A stretch of DNA of 64,000 nt. Origin: Piromyces finnis (Eukaryota > Neocallimastigomycota > Neocallimastigomycetes > Neocallimastigales > Neocallimastigaceae). Position 1 is the stretch's first letter. Every line of letters starts with the position of its first letter. Positions 47,067 to 58,004 of this stretch are shown here, one piece after another. The translations under genes and the position numbers were made by a program. The DNA lies in assembly GCA_002104945.1 (NCBI GenBank), contig MCFH01000023.1, forward strand, positions 372,001-436,000. The letters are read 5' to 3'. A model generated the notes under the pieces. The model had not been told where the DNA came from, did no database searches, and saw only the letters and a list, made by a program, of their open reading frames with translations.

Positions 47067-47623
47067 AAAAGGCTGAAAAGCAAATTCATTTCTATTCCAC
47101 TTTTTTTTTTCACTTTTCCATTATTTAATTACTTTAAAACTCAACTACCTTCTTATCAACATTTTCATTTTCATTTTTTTATTATATTTTATTTTATATT
47201 AAAATATACAGTTCATTCATAATATATTATGAATATATTATAAAAATTTATTTTATATATTGTGAATATATATTAAATATTATTGTAATATATACTTAAT
47301 TTATTTTTAAAACCTAGGCCATAGAAATTAAACCATTTTTATTTTATTAAAAATAAAGTAAATTAAATTAAGGACAATAAAAATTTTTTATAAAAAAAAT
47401 TAATTTGAATTGAAAATAATCATTTACATATATTAGAATTGATTGGAATGCATATTATTCTTTATGAATTCATATAATTTATACTTTTATTATTAAATTT
47501 TTTTGTATATAAGGCAGTTTTTTTTCCCTAAATTTTTTTTCTTCAATCTTTAATCTTGTTTTATATATTTTTATATAAAATAAATTTTTAAAACGAAAAT
47601 TAAATCCTTTTAATTTATTTTAA

Positions 47624-48053
<430 letters not shown>

Positions 48054-48480
48054 GTTTGCTAACTGCTCAAAGACTATATTGTATAATACAAAAATATATA
48101 AAATATTATTTTTTTAAAGAAAATATCGTCTAAAATTTCTTTAAAAAGCCAACATTTTTTTTAAAATGTTTATATAAACGGTATTTTTAAATACCAAATT
48201 CTAATAAAGGAATGTCTTTTACAAAGACAGTATTAAATAAAAATTCTTAAAAAAAAAGTTTTAGAAGTGTTTAAACGTATAAATTAATGTGTAATTTTAA
48301 GGCTATGAAAGTGAATTTGAAATTTATATATTTTAAGAGTTAATATGAATGAAAAAAGTAAAAATTATTTTGGTTATTAGTAGAGTGTATTGAAAGTAAG
48401 TAGATCTAAAATAGAATAAAATTCGTATTACAAATTATTTGGAGTAAATATGTAACTATCTTAGAAATGAATGTTGCTGT
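48054..48480. other. H4 3' flank
   Basis: I see no gene. The LINE-derived nest begins soon after; the H4 stop is about 580 bp from LINE copy 2. Confidence 0.45.
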
Positions 48481-48559
48481 TGGCAAGAAGAGGGGATTTA
48501 AAGATTTGCAATTTACTACGTCTTGATTGAGCTAATTTAAATGAAATGTTCTTATGAAA

Positions 48560-48629
48560 TGTCCTTTGGAATAATGCCTTTTGCTATTGTCCAGCAAGGT
48601 CAATGTTCAAAAGATTTGAAGCAACATCC
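48560..48629 (+). mobile_element. LINE ORF 3'-end relic fused to the start of copy 2
   Basis: The DNA from about 48573 matches the last part of the LINE ORF (ATGCCTTTTGCTATTGTCCA, TCAATGTTCAAAAGATTTGA, GCAACATCC), with several substitutions. It stops abruptly and runs directly into the 5' monomer of copy 2 at about 48630. The preceding bases (about 48480-48560) may be more decayed LINE sequence, but I cannot align them. Confidence 0.8.
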
Positions 48630-48895
48630 ATTTATTTAATAAATGTAGTTTCTCAAGGGGGTCTACTCATGCTCATGGTACTGAGAGAGTAGAAAGAATT
48701 AAATCCAAGTATTGCGCAATGGATGCTTGGTGCCCTCTTAGGAACGTGCCTTCATTTATTTAATAATGGAGTTTATCAAGGGGGTCTACTCATGCTCATG
48801 GTACTGAGAGAGTAGAAAGAATTAAATCCAAGCATTGCGCAATGGATGCTTGGTTAGTCTTCAAGGGAAAATTATTAGGACTAAGCTCATGGTAC
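48630..48895 (+). repeat. LINE copy 2 5' tandem monomers (about 123 bp)
   Basis: The landmark GTCTACTCATGCTCATGGTA occurs at 48661 and 48784, 123 bp apart. A shortened third CTCATGGTACTGAGCGA follows near 48884. The unit sequences match those of copy 1. Confidence 0.85.
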
Positions 48896-49496
48896 TGAGC
48901 GATTAAAAAACATTTTATTCATCAAATTTAAGTATTTGATGAATAAGTGAATGTTTGATTTTTCAGGTAAGTTTGTATAGTATTTAATTAGAAGAGTAAT
49001 ACATTTTGTTGCTGTATTTTTTCTTTTATTCATGTATTCATGTAGTACTACTCTTCTCTTGTAAGAATCCAATGTAGTCAACTTTAGCATTTGCATTGTA
49101 TTTTTATATTCATGTAGCTATTGTTGTATTGTTTCTTGTAAGAGACTGATTCACTCTACATCATGTAAAAATACTATTCACAAGCTTTCTGGTGTCGACA
49201 TTCTTGATTCAAATTTTTTACCAATTTAAATATTTAATGAAAAGTAAGTCAAACAAGTTTAGTGTCAAAAAGCGATTCGAATTTACTAACAACAAACCAA
49301 AACTAGAATTTTTAAAGAAAATTTACAACTAGAATTCAAAAAAAGAAACTTTAAACAAAGCATCCTAACAATTTTTGTACTATCCAGTACTTTTAAGAAG
49401 AGAGAGAGAGACAGATTTTTTTTCCATATACGTTATATTTATAATTTTTATTAGTATTTATTTTATATTCAATATTTTTAATTAGAATTTATTATC

Positions 49497-52400
49497 ATGT
49501 CAGTCCTTTATATTAAAGACAAGAATTATATCAGACGTGGTACCCGGTCTTATGGTATCCCCTTAGATGATATTCGCTCCTTCTTTATCCGTGGTATTCG
49601 ATCATGGTCAGTAAATATGCTATGGGAAAAACTCGAGGTTATTCTAGAAGATAAATTTAATTCAGTTATTAGTGTTAAATATTTTCAGACTTTCAATGAT
49701 CACTTTTTCTTAGTCAAGGTTCATGGTTCATCGAAAGATTGTATTAAAATCTTACACATGTTAAAGAAGAAACTTTCAGTTACCTCAATTTCCTTTTCAG
49801 CTCGTAGTAGAAGGAATCACAAATACACTTTTTCCACTCTCAAACGTAAAATTTTAATTTCTAATAAACATCAACATTCTATTCAACAATCATTTCAACA
49901 ATCAGTTCAACAATCTCATCAACAATCCGATCTTCAACTAGATCTTCAACAAGATCTTCAACAAGTTTCCAATCATGAAAATATTCCAGATCTACAGCAA
50001 ACACAATTTCAATCTCAACATTCAACAATTAATTCTAATAGCTCTATCAACTCTGATAACAGTTCAATAGTTGATAGTTCTTCAGTTTCACAGCCATCTA
50101 GTAATAGTTCTACTTATTCCTCTGATGCATCATCCATTAATAACGATGACTTTAATAATAGTAATAATAGCAACGATTCTTCCTCATCCTCATCCAACAA
50201 GCCTGATAACTTTTCTTTTTGTCTTAGTTGGAACACCAATGGGTGGAATCACGAAAAGAGAGATAGTATTAGCTATTTCACAGCTATTTTCAAACCATTA
50301 TTTTTATGTTTCCAAGAAACTGGTAATGGTTCTGGATCGAATACAGATTATCCTTGTCGTGTTACTTTGCGAAACTATAGACACTTTTTCAAGAAAGCTG
50401 ACGAATCAGTTCCGGGAATGAGAGGTTTATATTTAGGTTTTCACAATTCATGTCAAGCCTCACTTGAAAACTTCTCTGGAAAGTATATTATTTCTATTTA
50501 TACTTTTAGTCTCTGGAATAGATTCAAATGCTCGATTGGAAATGTTTATATGCCTCATAGTCATCACAACATCTATGTTGATCATGCAAAGTTAGAAGTT
50601 CGCTTGTGGTTACAAACTCATTCATCCCATCCATCGATTCTTGTTGGTGATTTTAATATGTCTAAAGTAAAATTATCCAACTGGTTATCAACTAATGGAT
50701 TAGGAGATTGGGAAATTCTTCCGCTTAGAGGGTCGACTATCTCTTGGACTCGAGGTGATCAATCTTCCGACATTGACCATGCTCTTATCAATTCGAAGAT
50801 GAAAGATCTTATTCACTCAGGATCATTTATAAATAATTTTTATCCTGTATCAGACCATAAGCCACTTCTTATTAATGGTAAAATTATTCCTATGGATGAT
50901 TTTTCTAATGACTTTAATGTTCCTAAGAAAATTCTGAAATGGAATAGATTAAAATGTATTGAGGAAAAGGAATCTATTCTCAGTCATAATAAATTCCAAA
51001 TACTTTCAGCAAAATCCAACGATCCTAATGTTTCTACAGATGAACTTTCCAAAGAGTTTACTTCAACTGCTTTTTCAATTGCAGACGAGCTCAGTATTAC
51101 TTCAGCAAATAATGTTATAAAGTCTTCATTTCATATTTCACAACAAATTTTTAATCTTCAAAAAATCAAAATGAAGTTGTATAAGAGATTTAAAAAAGAA
51201 AGAATTTATGATATAGATGAATTTATTAAAAGAATTAAAATCTACCGTAAACTCATTGATTACATCCACAAAAGATGTAATGAATTTAGGAAGCAAGAAT
51301 ATCTTCATTGGATTAAAACAGGATGTGAGTATATGAAGAGTCATAATCCTAAGAAGGCCTGGAAATGGATCAAGAAAACTGCAAAAATTGGAAAAGATTC
51401 TTTCTTTATTGCTCAACCAATTAAAAATAAAAATGGAGAATTAGTTGTTGCTACGGAAGAACAACTAGATGTGTGGCATGATCATTTCGAAAATCTTGCA
51501 TCAGACCCAAGTGGTGTAAGTCTTGATTTGGAGCATTGGTATGAAGAACCAATGAATAAACGTTTTTCACTTCCTATGCTTGATGAGTGGGATATCAACC
51601 AAGATATTAGTATTGATGAAGTCAAGTCAGCTATCCTCTCTACTCCAAATTATAAAGCATCAGGTCCGGATGGTATTCCAATTGAATTTTACAAAGCATT
51701 AGTTCCATCAAGTAATGATTCTAATAATGCTACAGATAATAATTCTTCTGGTAATACTACTTCAGATAATGATGCTCATGGTTTAAATTTTATTCTTAAA
51801 TTATTCAACCGTATTTGGGATGGAGATTTCCCCAACTCATGGAATGAATCCAGTATTGTTTCTATTCCTAAGAAGGGAGATTTGACAGATTGTGATAACT
51901 ATCGAGGTATATCACTTATCAATAATGGTATTAAGTTGATTTCCAAAATTGTCACCACTAGAATCTCAGAATATGGTTTAAAGAATAATTTCATTAGACC
52001 TGAACAATTTGGTTTTCGAAAAAAAGAAGAAAGTATTAGTCTTTTCATTTCAATCCAAGAAATATGCCGTAGACGTCAATTAGATAATAAAGAGACATAT
52101 TTGGCCTTTTTAGATCTCAGGAAAGCATACGATTCAGTCCCAATCGGTAATATTCTCCATAAATTAGATTGTTTAGGAATCCGAGGTAAGAGTCTACAAT
52201 TTATCAAAAATTTATATTTAACATCTAAGGCTAATGTCAAATTAGATGGACAATTCTCGAAATCTTTTGATGTGAAGAAAGGAGTCCGTCAAGGTTGCCC
52301 TCTTTCTCCTATTCTCTTTAATCTCTTTATTAATGATATATTTAGAGAGTGCGAAGATCTAGGAGTCAGTTTAGGTGACACTCGATGCTGTGGTGGACTT

Positions 52401-54026
52401 TTTGCAGATGATATAGTTATTTGTGCTCCAACAAGAGGATGCTTAAAAAAGATGCTTAGAAGAGTTAATGAATGGGCATTGTATAATGAAATGGAATTTG
52501 GTATCCAGAAATGTTCAACGATGGTGATTCGTCCTGAATCAATAGAAAATCAGAACAAGAGAGATCCAACATTTTACTTAGCAGGACAACCCATTCCAAC
52601 TACTGATTGCTATACTTATCTTGGTGTTCCATTTGATAAGAATCTGTCCCTTAAACCAGTAATTAAAGCTCTTAATAACAAGGTTTTGAAAGGGCTTTTC
52701 TCAGTCAGTAAATTCTTAAGAAATCCTAATATTCCTATTCCTTTCAAAAAACTAGTACTTAACTCACAAGTGATTAGCAGAGTTTCATACTTTGCACCAT
52801 TACTTGGATCCAACAAAGCTAGGTCTAGGATTGCTCAGAAGCATGTTAACAAAGGAATACGATGGGTTGCCGGAGTTCATAAAGCTGTATCGTTTATATC
52901 TTTATACTCTATTTCAAAAGATTTGAATATTCCTCCATTGTCAGCCAAATGTGCGTTAGCTCAGGTTAGATGTTTTAACAAATGGAAAAACTCAAATTGT
53001 ATTATCTCACACCTTGTCAATTACATTCCTAAATTTAGAAAATACACGTGGTGCAAATCAAGTAGGACACTTGATAAAAAATTAAAGAAACATGGAGATG
53101 TTAAAGCAGTTAAAAACTTTTATTGGAAAGATCTCAAAGGGAATTCAATCAAAGCGCAATATTATGATGATAATAAATTTATTGAAACTAAAGATTTTAT
53201 TAAATTATGTTATGAATACCCAGAGTTTGCCTATGGCTTCTACTGGCTATTGAAAGCAAGAAGCGGATACAAGTTGGATGCTAGAGTTGCCAAAGCTGCC
53301 AAATTTGTTGATCCAGTTTGTCCTAACTACTGTCCATGTTGCAAGTGTGGAGATCAAAGTATTAAACATTGGTTATTAGATTGTCCAACATTTAGAGATA
53401 TCCGTATTAAACATTATGATTCTATAGTCCAGCTATTAAATTTTTTCAGTCAACGTAATTCCAATAGTCCTATCAATAATAATGAAATTGATAATATCAG
53501 TAGAGATAGTAATAACATTAATAGTAATAGTAACAATAGTAGTAATAACAATAGTAATAGTAACAATAGTAATAGTAACAATAGTAATAATAACAATAAT
53601 AGAAATAATAATATTAGTAATGATAGCAATAGTGAAGATAATAATTCTAATTTAGATAGTAATTTAGTTAATGATAGTAATAGTTCTAATAATCCGGTGA
53701 ATATTAATGTGTATGATTATTCTAGTGTGTGCAGTAAAATATTTAAATTCCTTCTTGGGGGAAGAAGTTTTAACAATATTAATTACAATTCAAGGGAATG
53801 GAAAGAACTTTGTAAGCGTCAGATTCAATCTGGTACTAATGAAGGAGCACCATTCTTGACGGTAACCGCGGAACTTCTAACCAAAATCATGCCTTTTGCT
53901 ATTGGCCAGCAATGGTCAATGTTCAAAAGGTTTGAAGCAACATCCAAGAGCGTCAATGCTGAAGAAACAGTAAGACAGGCCAGGAGGGCCAGCGCAACCA
54001 ATGGAGATCATAATTTTGTTCCATGA
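49497..54026 (+). CDS. LINE polyprotein: N-terminal domain, EEP endonuclease, reverse transcriptase, C-terminal Cys/His motif (copy 2)
   Basis: The frame is 1509 residues, intact, and differs from copy 1 by about 13 substitutions plus two extra serines in the Ser/Asn linker near residue 228. All catalytic motifs are kept: QETG, GDFN, SDH in the endonuclease; LDLRKAYDSVP, GVRQGCPLSP, FADD in the reverse transcriptase; the C-terminal Cys/His cluster. Several changes lie outside conserved motifs (E465D, T684M, V1284D, Y1410C, D1444G, copy 1 numbering). Such low divergence (about 99% identity) indicates recent insertion from a common source or gene conversion. Confidence 0.93.
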   Translation: MSVLYIKDKNYIRRGTRSYGIPLDDIRSFFIRGIRSWSVNMLWEKLEVILEDKFNSVISVKYFQTFNDHFFLVKVHGSSKDCIKILHMLKKKLSVTSISFSARSRRNHKYTFSTLKRKILISNKHQHSIQQSFQQSVQQSHQQSDLQLDLQQDLQQVSNHENIPDLQQTQFQSQHSTINSNSSINSDNSSIVDSSSVSQPSSNSSTYSSDASSINNDDFNNSNNSNDSSSSSSNKPDNFSFCLSWNTNGWNHEKRDSISYFTAIFKPLFLCFQETGNGSGSNTDYPCRVTLRNYRHFFKKADESVPGMRGLYLGFHNSCQASLENFSGKYIISIYTFSLWNRFKCSIGNVYMPHSHHNIYVDHAKLEVRLWLQTHSSHPSILVGDFNMSKVKLSNWLSTNGLGDWEILPLRGSTISWTRGDQSSDIDHALINSKMKDLIHSGSFINNFYPVSDHKPLLINGKIIPMDDFSNDFNVPKKILKWNRLKCIEEKESILSHNKFQILSAKSNDPNVSTDELSKEFTSTAFSIADELSITSANNVIKSSFHISQQIFNLQKIKMKLYKRFKKERIYDIDEFIKRIKIYRKLIDYIHKRCNEFRKQEYLHWIKTGCEYMKSHNPKKAWKWIKKTAKIGKDSFFIAQPIKNKNGELVVATEEQLDVWHDHFENLASDPSGVSLDLEHWYEEPMNKRFSLPMLDEWDINQDISIDEVKSAILSTPNYKASGPDGIPIEFYKALVPSSNDSNNATDNNSSGNTTSDNDAHGLNFILKLFNRIWDGDFPNSWNESSIVSIPKKGDLTDCDNYRGISLINNGIKLISKIVTTRISEYGLKNNFIRPEQFGFRKKEESISLFISIQEICRRRQLDNKETYLAFLDLRKAYDSVPIGNILHKLDCLGIRGKSLQFIKNLYLTSKANVKLDGQFSKSFDVKKGVRQGCPLSPILFNLFINDIFRECEDLGVSLGDTRCCGGLFADDIVICAPTRGCLKKMLRRVNEWALYNEMEFGIQKCSTMVIRPESIENQNKRDPTFYLAGQPIPTTDCYTYLGVPFDKNLSLKPVIKALNNKVLKGLFSVSKFLRNPNIPIPFKKLVLNSQVISRVSYFAPLLGSNKARSRIAQKHVNKGIRWVAGVHKAVSFISLYSISKDLNIPPLSAKCALAQVRCFNKWKNSNCIISHLVNYIPKFRKYTWCKSSRTLDKKLKKHGDVKAVKNFYWKDLKGNSIKAQYYDDNKFIETKDFIKLCYEYPEFAYGFYWLLKARSGYKLDARVAKAAKFVDPVCPNYCPCCKCGDQSIKHWLLDCPTFRDIRIKHYDSIVQLLNFFSQRNSNSPINNNEIDNISRDSNNINSNSNNSSNNNSNSNNSNSNNSNNNNNRNNNISNDSNSEDNNSNLDSNLVNDSNSSNNPVNINVYDYSSVCSKIFKFLLGGRSFNNINYNSREWKELCKRQIQSGTNEGAPFLTVTAELLTKIMPFAIGQQWSMFKRFEATSKSVNAEETVRQARRASATNGDHNFVP

Positions 54027-54261
54027 CAAAATTTTGATCTTTGGCTCGGTGTCCCATTGGAAGTCAAATACAATTATTATACTTTAGTATGATAGTGGCT
54101 TTCTTACTTTAATTAAAATTACTAGAATACATTATACCCAATTTTTATTCATTTGTGTTTATTTAAACATATTTTTTTTTTATTTTTATTTATTTTAATT
54201 TTTTATTACATGTATTATAATTTTAATTAAATTAATAATAAAGTTTAAAATATTTGATGCC

Positions 54262-54303
<42 letters not shown>

Positions 54304-54306
54304 ACT

Positions 54307-54560
54307 TAAATTTAGGAATTACTTGGATTATTCATATTCGATGCGGTTATGAAAACACTACCAAAATTGCTATTGCCAGTAATAGAGTTACTCCTGACTA
54401 CCCTAGTGTTTTTCCATGTTGCAGATATGACGAACAATCTTTTTACCATTGAATATTAGAATGTTCTGTATTCAGTGAATACAAAACTTATTCACTTAAT
54501 TTTTCTGATGATCTTTTTACCTTTTTTTATAATAAATAAAAGAATCAATTCATCATTGAC
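54307..54560 (+). pseudogene. Relic of a second, related LINE family (C-terminal Cys/His region)
   Basis: Frame translation gives RCGYENTTKIAIASNRVTPD, then FPCCRYDEQSFYH, a stop where the Trp should be, then ILECSVF. This matches the plan of the intact element's SGYKLDARVAKAAKF...CCKCG..SIKHWLLDC, but with low identity. It is therefore a different or much older family, not a copy of the intact one. Confidence 0.7.
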
Positions 54561-54960
54561 TTACTCCCTGAAATGGAAGTAAGAAAAAACAATTTATAAT
54601 TATATTTCTACGTTCCTTTTTAGTGTGGAACTTTAGCTTATGAGCTACGAATGAAAATATTATGAACTCATAAAAGAGTTTAGTGAACACCACACTGTCC
54701 TACCTGATGTTATTTCTCTTTTTAATACAATTTAATTAATCCCACACATTACAAATTGCAGAGTTTATTGAACTTTTATGCAGCTTAAATAATTAAATTA
54801 TTTTATTTTACCTTTATACATATTTTATTATTTTTACATATTATTTATTATATTTATTATATTTATTATACAAATATTTACTATCACCTAATATAATGTA
54901 AAAATTATAAAATAAATAAATATAAGGAGTGTATTTATCTAAAAAAAAAATAAAAAAATA
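54561..54960. other. AT-rich stretch between LINE relics
   Basis: The first 200 bp are less AT-rich and may be more LINE debris (ATGGAAGTAAGAAAAAACAA...), but no alignment is clear. Confidence 0.35.
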
Positions 54961-54964
54961 AAAA

Positions 54965-55090
54965 AATATTCAGTTAGTAAATTTTTAAGGAACTCAAATT
55001 TTCCTATTCCATATAAGAAACTAGTTCATAATTCGCAAGTATCAGTAGAGTTTCATACTCTATTCTACTTTTTGGATATAATAAAGTTAC
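54965..55090 (+). pseudogene. Decayed LINE fragment (reverse transcriptase 3' region)
   Basis: The DNA matches the intact element around codons 1067-1107: CAGTTAGTAAATTTTTAAGG, CCTATTCCATATAAGAAACT and GTAGAGTTTCATACT. It has indels and stops. Same orientation as copy 2. Confidence 0.8.
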
Positions 55091-55635
<545 letters not shown>

Positions 55636-55733
55636 TAATTTTAATAATAAATAAATTTATTATTTTATTGTTTATTTATTATTAAGTCAGAACAATATGA
55701 TTTTCTCAATTTATGAAAAAAAAAAAGGTATAA

Positions 55734-55735
<2 letters not shown>

Positions 55736-55806
<71 letters not shown>
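55736..55806. repeat. (TTA)n microsatellite
   Basis: About 24 TTA units in the gap between the LINE relics and the CotH gene. Confidence 0.95.
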
Positions 55807-56123
55807 TAATTATCACTCAAAATCTCATTTCAATATAAAGATAATCATTATTATTAAATTTTTGTAAATATTACTTTAAAAAAAATATTATATATATTAA
55901 GAATTCACAATAAATAATAAAATTTATATTTTAAAATAATTTTGATATTTAAGAAAAGTTAGTTCTCAATAAAATACTGCTTAATATAATAAATATTAAG
56001 TATTGTTTTATTTTTTTATTTATTTTATTTATTTTACTACAATTCCTTATTCATTTTTTGATCTCACTAAATTATTTTATTTTTTTTAAAGATTTAATAA
56101 AAATTTCAATGTTTAAAAATGGT

Positions 56124-58004
56124 CTAACAAGATTTTAATAAACCACACCAATCATTGTTTTCTACTCCCCAATTTCCATCTCTATCAGTATAAACAACAT
56201 TTATACATGATGAACAACATGGATATCCTAATAAACTTGACCAGCATGATTCCTTATTGATACCACACCAATTTCCGTTTTCAACACCCCAATCACCATC
56301 ACTGTCAGTGTAGACAACGTTAGTATTAGAATTAGAACAACAGTTATATCCTAATTTTACAGACCAACAGTTAGAACTAGTTGGTTGTGGGTTTTTGGTA
56401 GTAGTAGTAGTAGTAGTAGTCTTTTTGGTGGTGGTGGTGGTAGAAGTAGTAGTAGTTCTTTTAGTAGTAGTGGTAGTTCTAGTAGTTGTTGTTGTAACTG
56501 GAATATTCCAATTACCCCAATTACCCCAATTATTATTTCCCCAATTGTTACCCCAGTCAAAACCAAAACCTCCAAAACCTCCATTTCCTATTGGTTGAGC
56601 ATTAGTTGGTTGTGAGTAAGTGGTAGTAGTATAAGTAAATCCATTATTTAAATATTCAGAAGCAATGCTACAGTCAAGCCAGTCATATGTTGTACAAACA
56701 AAATTAAATTTATCAAGAATCCATCTTTTAAGTCCATAAGCTTGACTTGTCATAGTCATGAATTGGGTATTAATATGAGTAAATTCAGAGTTAGCATCCC
56801 ATTGACTAATGGTATAATCATAACTAGTACTGCTTTTGTTTAATCTACCCAATTGTTTTTCTTTATCTTCAGTAACATATGGACGAATAAATTCTTTAAG
56901 AGAATCAATATGTGGGAATAAAAGTTTTGGATTAAAAGCATTACTAATAATTTCTTGAAGACATTCTCTAAATATTTCTGGCTTATCTTGTAGAATAACA
57001 TTAACAACATGTTTGTTTCCATGCCAGTCTTCAAATTTTGCTTTAACCCAAGTATCAATATTACTACCAACGATGCCATTTGGATTATTGAACATTAAAC
57101 CCATAGAAAGATCTTGACCAAACGTAGCATCAAAATCATATAAAACCATTTCCCATTTACCATTTGGGGGTTTATACATACTGTAGTTATGACCATAAAG
57201 ACAATAATGATCCCATGAACCAGTAAGATAGTCCATAAGTACAGCTTTCATAAACGTCTTAATATCTAAAATGTTCTCTATTTGAGAAACTGTTCTTGCA
57301 TTATCAAGTGTAGTAACTAATTGTCTAAATCCAGACATATCCGGATTTTCGTCATTTTCATTTTCACATGTATTTAAACTCTTAGTAGTTAAATCACTAT
57401 TAAGTTCTCCACATTGTATTAAATTAGTACTATCTTTATCATCATGTTCAATGTCAATATAAGACATTTTTAAAGAATCCATAATAACGTAGAAACCCAT
57501 ATCTTCTTCATTAATAGACATTTTAACATAATTTGCTGACATAGAATCTGGTTGACCAAGACGATTATTAATATCACAAAAAAGTTTTGATCTTAAAAAA
57601 GTAGCTTCTCTTGCTTCAGAACGGATACGAAACTGTTTGCGACCATATAATTTATCATTACGAATCTTTATATTGAAAGCTTGTCTTGGATAATACCTTG
57701 AAGAAACACCACCTAATGAAAAAGTGACCTCTGGAAATGTTTTGGTAGTTTCATTATCAAGTTTAAAACTAAGTTGAGCATTTTTTGTTTTAAAATCATT
57801 AGTAGAGAACATATTATTGTTTCCAATCAAATTTTTAAATTGTTGAAATTCACTAGGTGGCATAGTAATCTCCCATGTTGGAACTATAAAATCCGTTTTT
57901 TCAAAATATTTTGCTCTTTTAACACCAGCAAGAAAATCATCTTTTGCAACCACTAGAGTTACACAAAAGACTATTTCAAAAAGTTTCAGTATTATATTTA
58001 TATA
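56124..58004 (-). CDS. CotH-domain protein with two fungal dockerins (start codon not found)
   Basis: The open frame is about 627 codons. A CotH kinase-like domain spans roughly the first 420 residues: [77 protein letters not shown] and the metal-site-like [11 protein letters not shown] Gly/Asn/Trp-rich and Thr-rich linker follows. The last 82 residues are two tandem CBM10-type dockerins ([11 protein letters not shown]...[10 protein letters not shown] and [11 protein letters not shown]...[10 protein letters not shown]). Such dockerins plug proteins into fungal cellulosomes. The N-terminus looks like a signal peptide ([14 protein letters not shown], near 57986-57945), but no ATG is in frame before the upstream TAA at 58007. 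Either a short upstream exon supplies it or the start is lost (ATA ATA precedes the signal). Confidence 0.88.
   Translation of the reverse strand, partial: YINIILKLFEIVFCVTLVVAKDDFLAGVKRAKYFEKTDFIVPTWEITMPPSEFQQFKNLIGNNNMFSTNDFKTKNAQLSFKLDNETTKTFPEVTFSLGGVSSRYYPRQAFNIKIRNDKLYGRKQFRIRSEAREATFLRSKLFCDINNRLGQPDSMSANYVKMSINEEDMGFYVIMDSLKMSYIDIEHDDKDSTNLIQCGELNSDLTTKSLNTCENENDENPDMSGFRQLVTTLDNARTVSQIENILDIKTFMKAVLMDYLTGSWDHYCLYGHNYSMYKPPNGKWEMVLYDFDATFGQDLSMGLMFNNPNGIVGSNIDTWVKAKFEDWHGNKHVVNVILQDKPEIFRECLQEIISNAFNPKLLFPHIDSLKEFIRPYVTEDKEKQLGRLNKSSTSYDYTISQWDANSEFTHINTQFMTMTSQAYGLKRWILDKFNFVCTTYDWLDCSIASEYLNNGFTYTTTTYSQPTNAQPIGNGGFGGFGFDWGNNWGNNNWGNWGNWNIPVTTTTTRTTTTTKRTTTTSTTTTTKKTTTTTTTTKNPQPTSSNCWSVKLGYNCCSNSNTNVVYTDSDGDWGVENGNWCGINKESCWSSLLGYPCCSSCINVVYTDRDGNWGVENNDWCGLLKSC

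Larger units (their letters stand above)
48630..54301 (+). mobile_element. Full-length non-LTR retrotransposon (LINE), copy 2
   Basis: This is the plus-strand twin of the element at 8851-14541. It has two 123-bp 5' units, the leader, one 1509-codon ORF, the same 3' UTR and an A run of about 37 bases (54265-54301). The first unit starts about 20 bp later than in copy 1 and joins a relic of the element's own ORF. Older LINE sequence lies on both sides, so this is a nested insertion or a rearranged cluster. Confidence 0.92.
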
